Source: JAGXTF01 sp040376005 (lineage in GTDB: Bacteria; Bacteroidota; Bacteroidia; NS11-12g; UBA955). Taken from it: a DNA stretch of 14,376 bases. A program made the translations under genes and the position numbers. A model generated the notes under the pieces. That model searched no databases, had not been told where the DNA came from, and was given only the letters and a program-made list of their open reading frames with translations. Shown here piece by piece: positions 6,547-13,156 of this stretch. The stretch is from assembly GCA_040376005.1 (NCBI GenBank), contig JBEIRK010000068.1, positions 1 to 14,376 on the forward strand, written 5' to 3'. How positions within the stretch are numbered: the first letter of the stretch is position 1; the number at the start of each line of letters is the position of its first letter.

Positions 6547-9024
6547 TTGGTACGAAAAATAGCTATACTTTCCCTCTGTCTTTTGAGCCTGCTCAAAGCC
6601 TCCGCATCCCATATTGTGGGTGGAGAAATGACCTATAAGTACTTGGGCAATAACCGCTATCAAATTAAACTCTCTGTTTTTATTGACTGCTTTAATGGCC
6701 AAGCTGGTGCTATTTCTCAAGACGCCACCGCCAACATTGCTGTATTTGATGGCAATACCCGAAGGATTTTAAATAACTATCCCGTAGTTGTTAACCGCCA
6801 AGGGCCAACGCGAATTACTAAAGTGAATTACAACTGCATTCAAGCAGCTCCCAATGCGTGCGTAGATCACTATTGGTACGAAACTACCCTAACCCTTGCC
6901 CCTAGAACGGGAGGTTATATTGTCAGTTTCCAACGTTGCTGTAGAAATAATACCATCACCAACCTTATTTCACCAGAAGCTACAGGTGCCAATTATTGGA
7001 CCACTATTCCTGACCCTAGAACCACACCAGACGCCAAAGAAAATAGCTCTGCTGTTTTTAAAGAACTTCCCCCCAACTTTCTATGTACGAATACACTGCT
7101 TAAGTTCAACCACAGTGCTACGGATCCTGATGGGGATAGTTTGGCTTACGAACTGTTTTGGCCCTTTCGTGGGGGTTCACAAGGAAATCCAAGACCTGAT
7201 AATGGAACCGGTGGAACCCTTCAATCTCCTCCATTCTCAAATATCACATGGGCATCGGGTTATGATGATCAACAGCCAATAGATGGAAACCCTCCGCTTA
7301 CCATTGACGAAGAAACGGGCTATCTAACGCTTATCCCAACCCAAATTGGACAGTATGTTGTAGGGATTAAAGTGAAAGAGTACAGAAAAGGCGTGCTCAT
7401 TTCTGAAACCAAAAGAGATTACCAATTTAATGTGGCACAATGTATTATAGATATGGTCGCAGCCTACTATGCACCCAAATACATCTGTGGCTATTCCTAT
7501 GAGTTTGACAATAAAAGTATAGGGGCTTCTCGCTATCATTGGGACTTTGGTGTCGTTGGTACTGCAGATACTTCCAATAAATTTCAACCCACCTTTGTAT
7601 TTCCCAAAGCGGGCAAATACCACGTCGTTCTCACCACATATAAAAACAACTGTGTAGATAGTTTTGTCCAAGATGTTATTGTCTTGGATCCAAGCAAACC
7701 CAAGCTCCAGCCCGATACAATTCTTTGTCCAGGTAGGAGTGCATCGTTTACTTGCGATGTTTTCGGAGATTCTTATAAATGGAGCACGGGTGCCACTTCC
7801 CGAAGTATATCTCCCTCTGCAGAAGGACTGTATTGGGTTACTGTGTTTATTAAAACCTGCAATTGGAGTGATTCTGTGAGAATCACAATTGATAGAGATA
7901 GTATTGAAGGGTTTGGCGATACTGTGTATTGCACATACGATACCTTCCGCCGCAGGCTTTATGCAACTCCTGGTCTCTTCAAATACAGTTGGAATACAGG
8001 TTCGCGCCTTGAACAAACCACAGAGAATCGCAGCGGCAGTTATGTGGTTTCCGCGGTTACTAGAAATAATTGTCCCTCTTCTGATACGGTATTTATCGAG
8101 CACTATCCGCCGGTTGAAGTGGTGATTCCCGATACTACAGTTTGTCCAGGAAATGCAGTCCGATTTGATGCCCAAAACCCCGGAGCTTTGGTGCAGTGGA
8201 GTTCAGGTGATGTAGGCCAAACCACAGATATCCTTGCCCCAGGAACCTATACGGTGAAAGTAACGATTGGGAAGTGCAGAGACCTTGATACATTTATCGT
8301 AGATAACTTTAAAAATTACTTTGCCCTAGGCAATGACTTGCAATTCTGCTCTAGAATTGATACCCTCCTAAGTGTTGCAGGACAAAATCTCAAATCAGCA
8401 ACATGGAATAATGAAGTTTCCGGTGAAACATACAATTTGTTAAAAGATGGCAAATTGGTGGTCAAAGTGATGAATCAGTACAATTGTCCTGAATCGGATT
8501 CTATTTATGTCATGTTGTTTCCCAATCCTGGGTTGGATTTGGGCAATGATACCACCCTCTGCCCATCAGTAAATCCGATTCTAGACGCAGGAGCCAATAT
8601 GGCGGCTTACTTGTGGCAGGATGGTAAAAATGAACGATTCCATACTGCACTTGACCAAGGCTTGTATTGGGTTGAAGTAAAGGATTTTAAAGGCTGCAGA
8701 GCAAGAGATTCTGTTTTTATTGCAAAAGATCCAAACCTGTATAGCTCTATGGTGTTCATGCCTTCAGCGTTTACTCCTGATGGCAATGGAATTAATGATT
8801 GGTATCCCAATAATCAATTCGTAGCCATTGGCAGCCTATATGAGGTCAAACTCTATAACCGCTGGGGTGAGAAGATTGCAGAGTACTTCAGCCCCAATTC
8901 AAATTGGGATGGCACTATCAATGGAAATCCTGCCCCAGAAGGGGTATATGTGTATTTGGCCACATGGATCGGTTGTGACAATATCAGACGATCACTAAGA
9001 GGCGATTTTCACGTGCTACGTTAA
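6547..9024 (+). CDS. T9SS type B surface protein with PKD domain and Ig-like repeats
   Basis: The product has 825 residues. The start is TTG, the only start keeping the signal peptide intact (hydrophobic core about 5-16, cleavage after KASA near 20); the next ATG is past the signal. The mature protein begins SHIVGGEMTYKYLGNNRY, a start seen in many gliding-motility-associated proteins of this phylum. A cysteine-containing N-terminal region (20-300) includes an ATDPDGDSLAYELFW cadherin-like stretch (191-205). A PKD domain follows (305-380, HWDFG then PTFVFPKAGKYHVVL). Next come five Ig-like repeats of 58-70 residues, starting near 389, 458, 529, 595 and 667; most share DTxxC, a central Trp and a GxYxV strand. 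Residues 738-825 are the CHU_C/TIGR04131 domain (AFTPDGNGINDWY, LYNRWGE, NWDGTINGNPAPEGVYVY). That domain directs export and anchoring by the type IX secretion system. Likely role is adhesion or matrix; no enzyme domain is visible. Confidence 0.93.
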   Translation: MVRKIAILSLCLLSLLKASASHIVGGEMTYKYLGNNRYQIKLSVFIDCFNGQAGAISQDATANIAVFDGNTRRILNNYPVVVNRQGPTRITKVNYNCIQAAPNACVDHYWYETTLTLAPRTGGYIVSFQRCCRNNTITNLISPEATGANYWTTIPDPRTTPDAKENSSAVFKELPPNFLCTNTLLKFNHSATDPDGDSLAYELFWPFRGGSQGNPRPDNGTGGTLQSPPFSNITWASGYDDQQPIDGNPPLTIDEETGYLTLIPTQIGQYVVGIKVKEYRKGVLISETKRDYQFNVAQCIIDMVAAYYAPKYICGYSYEFDNKSIGASRYHWDFGVVGTADTSNKFQPTFVFPKAGKYHVVLTTYKNNCVDSFVQDVIVLDPSKPKLQPDTILCPGRSASFTCDVFGDSYKWSTGATSRSISPSAEGLYWVTVFIKTCNWSDSVRITIDRDSIEGFGDTVYCTYDTFRRRLYATPGLFKYSWNTGSRLEQTTENRSGSYVVSAVTRNNCPSSDTVFIEHYPPVEVVIPDTTVCPGNAVRFDAQNPGALVQWSSGDVGQTTDILAPGTYTVKVTIGKCRDLDTFIVDNFKNYFALGNDLQFCSRIDTLLSVAGQNLKSATWNNEVSGETYNLLKDGKLVVKVMNQYNCPESDSIYVMLFPNPGLDLGNDTTLCPSVNPILDAGANMAAYLWQDGKNERFHTALDQGLYWVEVKDFKGCRARDSVFIAKDPNLYSSMVFMPSAFTPDGNGINDWYPNNQFVAIGSLYEVKLYNRWGEKIAEYFSPNSNWDGTINGNPAPEGVYVYLATWIGCDNIRRSLRGDFHVLR

Positions 9025-9131
9025 TCTACCGCTAAGCTAGCGACATCAATGATCGCCACACCTTAAGTAATACTGCAATGAGTATAGCAAACGCTTCCTT
9101 GGATTCTCCAAGGTTGTGAATTCCTGGTAGT
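9025..9131. other. convergent intergenic region with one small hairpin
   Basis: The region lies between the 3' ends of the surface-protein gene and the GxxExxY gene. CCTTGG (9097-9102) and CCAAGG (9108-9113) form a six-base-pair stem with a five-base loop. There is no T-run on either side, so it is at best a weak terminator serving both strands. Confidence 0.35.
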
Positions 9132-9572
9132 TCAATCGCGCACAATGCCCTCTAGACCATACGTAGGGTCAAGTTCTTCGAGCAGCTTGTGGTTGGTGAT
9201 TCTACGAATTCCATTTTTTAATAAACCGCTATTGAAATTAATTACCAATCCAAGTTTTAATCGTTTGGCTTTAAGGAATTTAACCAAGTTTAATGTGGTG
9301 TAATCTTGCAGTGTCTCTGAGCAATCAACAACCAGTGCCACACTGTCTGTAATTACGAAATCAACCTTTAATGCATTCGGGAATTCAAGTGACTTGTATT
9401 CAATCTTGGCAGTTTCCTTTTCTGAATAGGGGTATGACGCATTGCTGAATTCACTTTTCAAGCAATCCATGTAGATTTGTTTGTCTAATCCTGGTCCAAT
9501 TGTTTTGTGAATTTCGATTGCAATGCCAATTAAAGCATGCGCAATTTCATTTTCGGTATTTAAATCTATCAT
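9132..9572 (-). CDS. GxxExxY family protein, degenerate at signature sites
   Basis: The product has 146 residues from an ATG at 9572-9570. The fold of the GxxExxY family (TIGR04256) is recognisable: ALIGIAIEIHKTIGPGL (13-29) at the N-terminus, the DFV strand (71-73) in the middle, and LVINFNSGLLKNGIRRI (109-125) near the C-terminus. The signature reads G28-L-D-K31-Q-I-Y34, so the family Glu is replaced by Lys. The strand that usually ends in an E-x-K nuclease-like motif reads V81-V82-D83, losing both the acidic residue and the Lys; D71 remains. The family is widespread, often single-gene, and its function is unsettled; a PD-(D/E)XK nuclease relationship has been suggested from the fold pattern. 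This copy would not be expected to be a nuclease of that type. It is divergent from pyrC, with a palindrome just upstream of its start. Confidence 0.85.
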   Translation of the reverse strand: MIDLNTENEIAHALIGIAIEIHKTIGPGLDKQIYMDCLKSEFSNASYPYSEKETAKIEYKSLEFPNALKVDFVITDSVALVVDCSETLQDYTTLNLVKFLKAKRLKLGLVINFNSGLLKNGIRRITNHKLLEELDPTYGLEGIVRD

Positions 9573-9578
9573 GAGCTG

Positions 9579-9593
9579 ATTTGAGGCTCAAAT
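9579..9593. repeat. perfect 15-base dyad upstream of the GxxExxY gene
   Basis: ATTTGAG, one central base, CTCAAAT. It begins seven bases upstream of the GxxExxY ATG, so a protein bound here would cover the transcription start or the ribosome entry site. This is a candidate operator; no regulator gene is nearby. Confidence 0.35.
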
Positions 9594-9750
9594 TAAATGG
9601 ATTAGAACAAATATTTGGTCGATTTTTTTCATTGCTAATCAATTTAAGTGTCAGATGTTATCTCTTAGCCATTAAATATGGGTTATTTTAGCATGAATAC
9701 TCAATTTAAACACAAACAGACTCGGCTCATATGGTTATATCCCTAATTCA

Positions 9751-9782
9751 TTAGATTATGTGCATGTCAAAATCTAATTTTG
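9751..9782 (+). promoter_or_regulatory. pyrC promoter, predicted leaderless
   Basis: TTAG (9751-9754; one mismatch to TTTG), a 20-base spacer and TAATTTTG (9775-9782; exact TAnnTTTG). The -7 box ends four bases before the pyrC ATG at 9787, so transcription should start at or beside the ATG. That leaves no room for a pyrimidine-responsive attenuator in a leader. Confidence 0.6.
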
Positions 9783-9786
9783 TGCC

Positions 9787-11130
9787 ATGTCTGAAGTGAG
9801 TTTTACGATAAAAAATGCCACGCTTATCAATGAAGGTAAAAGTGTAATTGGGGATTTGAGAATAGAAAATGGACGAATTACAGAAATCTCAACCCAAGGT
9901 ATTCAGGCTAAAAGTACCGACACAGTCATTGATGCTACTGGATTGTGGCTCATGCCTGGGGTGATTGATGATCAGGTTCATTTTAGAGAGCCTGGTTTTA
10001 CCCATAAAGCAGATATTTCCTCTGAAAGTTTGGCCGCATTGGCAGGCGGTGTTACCACCTACATGGAAATGCCCAACGTGAATCCCCAGACTACCAGCAT
10101 AGAAAAATTGGAAGAAAAGATGGCTATAGGTCAGCTTCGAAGCCATGTGAACTATTCCTTTTTTCTAGGTGCAACCAATCACAATTTAGAAGAACTGAGA
10201 AAAATAAACATCCGAAATACTTGTGGTGTAAAGATTTTTATGGGCAGCAGTACAGGTGATATGCTGGTTGATGATATCTCAGTGCTCGATGCCATTTTTT
10301 CAGAAGTGCCTTCCTTAATAGCCACGCACTGTGAATCTGAGGTTAGAATTCGCCAGCGAATGACCGAAACAAAATTTTGGTATGGTGATGATATTCCTGC
10401 GGAATTGCACCCTGTAATTCGCGATGAAAAAGCATGCTATCTTTCATCGTCCTTCGCCATCGAATTGGCTAAAAAACACAATACACGCCTTCATATTCTT
10501 CACATCACTACTGCGGAAGAAGCGGCATTATTCCCAAATAATGTTCCACTAAAAGATAAAAAAATCACCTCAGAGGTGTGTGTGCATCATTTGCATTTTA
10601 CCGCGGATGACTACAAGAATCTAGGACACTTGATTAAATGCAATCCTGCGATAAAAGATCGCAGACACAAGCCTGAGTTGTGGAAGGCCCTGCTCGACGA
10701 TAGATTGGATATCATAGCCACAGACCACGCACCACATACTTGGGAGGAAAAAATGAATCCCTATTCTCAAAGTCCTGCGGGTTTGCCGTTGGTTCAGCAT
10801 TCACTACAATTAATGCTAGAATATGTGCATGACGGTGCAATTTCTAAAGAAAAAGTAGTTGAGAAAATGTGCCATGCACCTGCAATTTGCTTCCAAATAG
10901 AAGATAGAGGCTACCTCAGAGAAGGATATTACGCAGATTTGGTGCTTGTGAATCCAAATGCCCCGCACACGGTGTCTAAAGAGAACATACTATTTAAATG
11001 CGCTTGGAGTCCATTGGAAGGTAAAACCTTCAACAGCTCTATTGAAAAAGTATTCGTAAATGGCACCTTGAGCTGGGATAAACAGTATACTGGAAATCGA
11101 AATCCACAGCGAATTACTTTTCTCCGTTGA
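9787..11130 (+). CDS. pyrC: dihydroorotase
   Basis: The product has 447 residues and belongs to the cyclic amidohydrolase superfamily. It closes N-carbamoyl-L-aspartate to dihydroorotate in de novo pyrimidine synthesis, in the cytoplasm. Visible metal-site residues are H65 in DDQVHFREPG, the lysine expected to be carbamylated K149 (CGVKIFMGSS), H181 (THCES), H239 (LHILHITT) and D313 (ATDHAPH). The motif usually written DxHxH here has Gln63 in place of the first His; I recall this Gln in other Bacteroidota sequences, so it looks like a clade feature rather than a lesion. Length fits the longer class I type. Allantoinase and hydantoinase are alternatives, but REPG and the closing ADLVLVNPNAPHTVS favour dihydroorotase. 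The stop codon overlaps the start of the next membrane protein gene by four bases. The symbol pyrC is used in the Bacteroidota annotation sense. Confidence 0.9.
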   Translation: MSEVSFTIKNATLINEGKSVIGDLRIENGRITEISTQGIQAKSTDTVIDATGLWLMPGVIDDQVHFREPGFTHKADISSESLAALAGGVTTYMEMPNVNPQTTSIEKLEEKMAIGQLRSHVNYSFFLGATNHNLEELRKINIRNTCGVKIFMGSSTGDMLVDDISVLDAIFSEVPSLIATHCESEVRIRQRMTETKFWYGDDIPAELHPVIRDEKACYLSSSFAIELAKKHNTRLHILHITTAEEAALFPNNVPLKDKKITSEVCVHHLHFTADDYKNLGHLIKCNPAIKDRRHKPELWKALLDDRLDIIATDHAPHTWEEKMNPYSQSPAGLPLVQHSLQLMLEYVHDGAISKEKVVEKMCHAPAICFQIEDRGYLREGYYADLVLVNPNAPHTVSKENILFKCAWSPLEGKTFNSSIEKVFVNGTLSWDKQYTGNRNPQRITFLR

Positions 11131-11744
11131 GATTCGCTGTAAAAAATATTGGATTGTGGATTTCATTGGGTTTTAACCTCTTTTTGTTGACGCAATATTG
11201 GATGGATCCGGGCCAGTCAAGAAGTGTGGTTTTTCTCTTTTGGATTCAAGGCATTATCGCCGGTGCGGAATGCTTGATTAAAATGGTATTTGCGAAACCG
11301 AGTGAAGTCATGAATACAACTTCGGAGGAATCCCCAGTAGGGTGGTTCCAAAAAGTATTCTTGAGTATTTTCTTTATCATCCACTTTGGTTTTTTTATTC
11401 TTTTTACCGGTGCGCTTGCCGTATTTAACAAGTCTATTTCAGGTGGACTTGGCTTTGCAAGTTGGGTTTGGCCCGCTATGCTATTGTTAGGTATTGCTGC
11501 GGTAATAGAACTTCCTTCTAAGGTTGCTCGATCTCGCAGTAGGGGGACATCTGCCTTCATTCTTATGTTTCAACCCTACGTAAAACTCATACCCCTAGCG
11601 GCAATTATTTTTGGGGCGGAATTTCTACAAGTACAATGGGTGTTTCCGATCTTTTTATTGCTAAAAACCGGTGCGGATCTATTTTACGCAGCTGTTGTAG
11701 ATGGATCCTGGAGCAAGGGCGTTAGCCCATCCGCATCCGTTTAA
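11127..11744 (+). CDS. DUF6498-like integral membrane protein
   Basis: The product has 205 residues, starting at a TTG that overlaps the pyrC stop in a TTGA arrangement, so it is probably cotranslated with pyrC. About six hydrophobic helices are visible: roughly residues 7-24, 33-55, 75-98, 108-127, 143-164 and 168-191. The order WIQGIIAGAECLIKMVF followed by IIHFGFFILFTG resembles DUF6498 membrane proteins (a WxxxxIIG helix, then an HxGFF helix); I assign it on that pattern and not on a computed match. Function is unknown. The C-terminal tail (VDGSWSKGVSPSASV) is hydrophilic. The last 23 bases overlap the end of the convergent DUF58 gene. Nothing ties it mechanistically to pyrimidine synthesis beyond sharing a transcript. 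Confidence 0.78.
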   Translation: MRFAVKNIGLWISLGFNLFLLTQYWMDPGQSRSVVFLFWIQGIIAGAECLIKMVFAKPSEVMNTTSEESPVGWFQKVFLSIFFIIHFGFFILFTGALAVFNKSISGGLGFASWVWPAMLLLGIAAVIELPSKVARSRSRGTSAFILMFQPYVKLIPLAAIIFGAEFLQVQWVFPIFLLLKTGADLFYAAVVDGSWSKGVSPSASV

Positions 11745-12630
11745 CGTAAAAGGGCAATAATACTTGATGCAAGTCTTTGCTTACATCTATAGGGTGAAAG
11801 TCAATACGGTATTGCATGCATTTTTCCCGCAGTTCTTTTTGAAAAGCATCACTTTTCACCCGGTATGATTCGCGGATTTCAGCCGGATTCACAATCAGTT
11901 TCTCACCCGTTTCAATATCCTCAAAGCGAAAAGGCCGAGAAGGGAAATTAAGTTCTGATTCCTCTGGGGTATGAGCAATATGAAACAATATGATTTCATT
12001 CTTCTGAAAGCGCAATTGCTGAAGCGCGGCCCAAACGGAATCAGAATTGCTTTCGCTGTCCAGCATATCTGAGAATATTACGATTAAACTGCGCCTATTG
12101 GCGGTTGCGGCTATGTATTCAAGTGCACCTGAGACCTTAGAACTTTCGGTTTGTGCTGCAGGCCCCGAAGACTCCCAGAATTGCTGTAGTTTGCTCAATA
12201 TCATCCGAAAATGCTGCGGGCTGCTTCGCATTTCTGTATGTTCTCTAATGGCCGAATCAAAGGTACTCAAGCCAAATGCATCTCTCTGTTTCTTTAATAA
12301 CTGCGCAATAGATGCCGCGGCAAGGGTCGCAAATTTGAGTTTAGAATGAATTTTTTCAGGATAATACATACTGGGCGAGATGTCCAGCAATATCCTGCAG
12401 CGCAGATTGGTCTCTTCTTCAAAGCGTTTTACAAATACTTTGTCTGTGCGGCCGTAGAGCTTCCAATCGATATTCCTGGTGCTTTCTCCCGCATTGTATT
12501 GTCTGTGCTCGGCAAACTCCACAGAAAAGCCATGAAAGGGACTTTTATGCAGTCCGGTGATAAACCCTTCAACCACTTGTCTGGCCAAAATCTCTAGATT
12601 TTTATATGACTCAATTTCTTTTAACAGCAT
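11722..12630 (-). CDS. DUF58 domain protein with von Willebrand factor A fold
   Basis: The product has 302 residues, with no signal peptide or membrane segment. The conserved DUF58 core is clear: FAEHRQYNAGESTRNIDW (39-56), then LYGRTDKVFVKRFEEE. The vWA MIDAS motif is D83-I-S85-P-S87 (DxSxS), with the second acidic loop at IVIFSDMLD (183-191) and a Ser-rich loop near 163-168 where a metal-binding Thr is usual. DUF58 proteins usually sit next to a MoxR AAA+ ATPase and BatA/BatB vWA proteins and may act with the ATPase in metal insertion or envelope maturation. Here neither is adjacent: trxA lies upstream on the same strand and a convergent membrane gene downstream. The 3' end overlaps that gene by 23 bases. 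A -7 promoter element lies about 50 bases upstream of the ATG. Partners may lie elsewhere on the chromosome. Confidence 0.9.
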   Translation of the reverse strand: MLLKEIESYKNLEILARQVVEGFITGLHKSPFHGFSVEFAEHRQYNAGESTRNIDWKLYGRTDKVFVKRFEEETNLRCRILLDISPSMYYPEKIHSKLKFATLAAASIAQLLKKQRDAFGLSTFDSAIREHTEMRSSPQHFRMILSKLQQFWESSGPAAQTESSKVSGALEYIAATANRRSLIVIFSDMLDSESNSDSVWAALQQLRFQKNEIILFHIAHTPEESELNFPSRPFRFEDIETGEKLIVNPAEIRESYRVKSDAFQKELREKCMQYRIDFHPIDVSKDLHQVLLPFYVKRMRMG

Positions 12631-12681
12631 GGGTGCTTTTCAAGTGGGTGATTGATTTCTCTAACGTAGCCGAAGTACTAG

Positions 12682-12689
12682 CAAATTTA
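12682..12689 (-). promoter_or_regulatory. -7 promoter element of the DUF58 gene
   Basis: Minus-strand TAAATTTG matches TAnnTTTG exactly. It sits just past the trxA terminator and about 50 bases before the DUF58 ATG. No clear -33 TTTG is seen, since that position lies in the terminator hairpin. Confidence 0.45.
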
Positions 12690-12692
12690 CAT

Positions 12693-12716
12693 AAAAAAAG
12701 CCGGCTAGGCCGGCTT
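12693..12716 (-). terminator. intrinsic terminator of trxA
   Basis: AAGCCGGC and GCCGGCTT form a perfect eight-base-pair stem around a three-base loop (12698-12716), followed on the minus strand by a run of seven T. It starts 18 bases beyond the trxA stop codon. This is the clearest terminator in the window. Confidence 0.88.
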
Positions 12717-12734
12717 CCTTGATGTTTTAATTCC

Positions 12735-13052
12735 TTAAAATTGCGCTTCTAATTTAGAGGCAATGTTGCTCTTTGGCACAGCGCCAACGATTTTGTCTAC
12801 TACCTCGCCGCCTTTGAAAACGAGCAATGTAGGGATGCTGCGAATACCATAATTGGCAGCAATGTCGCCGTTCTCGTCAACATTCAATTTACCTATTACC
12901 GCTTTGCCTGCATATTCGCCATGCATTTCTTCTACCAAAGGTCCAATCATGCGGCAAGGTCCGCACCATTCTGCCCAAAAGTCAACCAATACTGGTTTGT
13001 CTGAATTCAGCACTTTCTCCTGAAAGTTGTCTGATGTAAATACTTCTGCCAT
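12735..13052 (-). CDS. trxA: thioredoxin
   Basis: The product has 105 residues, the normal length for bacterial Trx1. The redox site WCGPC has C30 and C33 within VDFWAEWCGPCRMIGP. The buried Asp that tunes the cysteines (D24 in LVDFW), the cis-proline loop SIPTLLVF (72-79) and the GxVP-type turn near the C-terminus (IVGAVPKSNI) are all present. There is no signal peptide, so it acts in the cytoplasm, reducing disulfides in ribonucleotide reductase, peroxiredoxins and similar substrates, with electrons from thioredoxin reductase (not in this window). The ATG at 13052-13050 fits the family start. It is a single-gene unit, with a promoter motif about 30 bases upstream and a perfect terminator after the stop. 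Confidence 0.96.
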   Translation of the reverse strand: MAEVFTSDNFQEKVLNSDKPVLVDFWAEWCGPCRMIGPLVEEMHGEYAGKAVIGKLNVDENGDIAANYGIRSIPTLLVFKGGEVVDKIVGAVPKSNIASKLEAQF

Positions 13053-13083
13053 ATCTATATATGTTGTTTTTCAAATTGTGTTC

Positions 13084-13114
13084 CAAAACTAATCCATGTC
13101 ATTGTGGCGTAAAA
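13084..13114 (-). promoter_or_regulatory. trxA promoter
   Basis: Minus-strand TAGTTTTG (13091-13084) matches TAnnTTTG exactly, 31 bases before the ATG. Nineteen bases upstream is TTTT (13114-13111), one mismatch from the -33 TTTG. Confidence 0.5.
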
Positions 13115-13156
13115 CCGGAGTTATCCACCACAGGGTTTTTAAGCTGCGTTTCCTAT

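Larger units (their letters stand above)
9573..9786. other. divergent intergenic region between GxxExxY gene and pyrC
   Basis: An AT-rich spacer. It contains a perfect 15-base dyad next to the GxxExxY start and a clear pyrC promoter at its right end. No exact -7 element is visible for the GxxExxY gene; TTAATTTG about 25 bases upstream matches seven of eight bases. I see no RNA gene in the middle. Confidence 0.4.

Noticed and set aside
7324..8175. Long open frame (283 codons) antisense to the surface-protein gene
   Set aside because: It lies wholly inside a well-supported gene on the other strand, starts and ends without signals, and its translation has no recognisable motif or signal peptide.
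13121..13129. TTATCCACC, one base from a DnaA box
   Set aside because: A single imperfect copy with no further boxes, no AT-rich unwinding element and no dnaA/dnaN nearby; not evidence of an origin.
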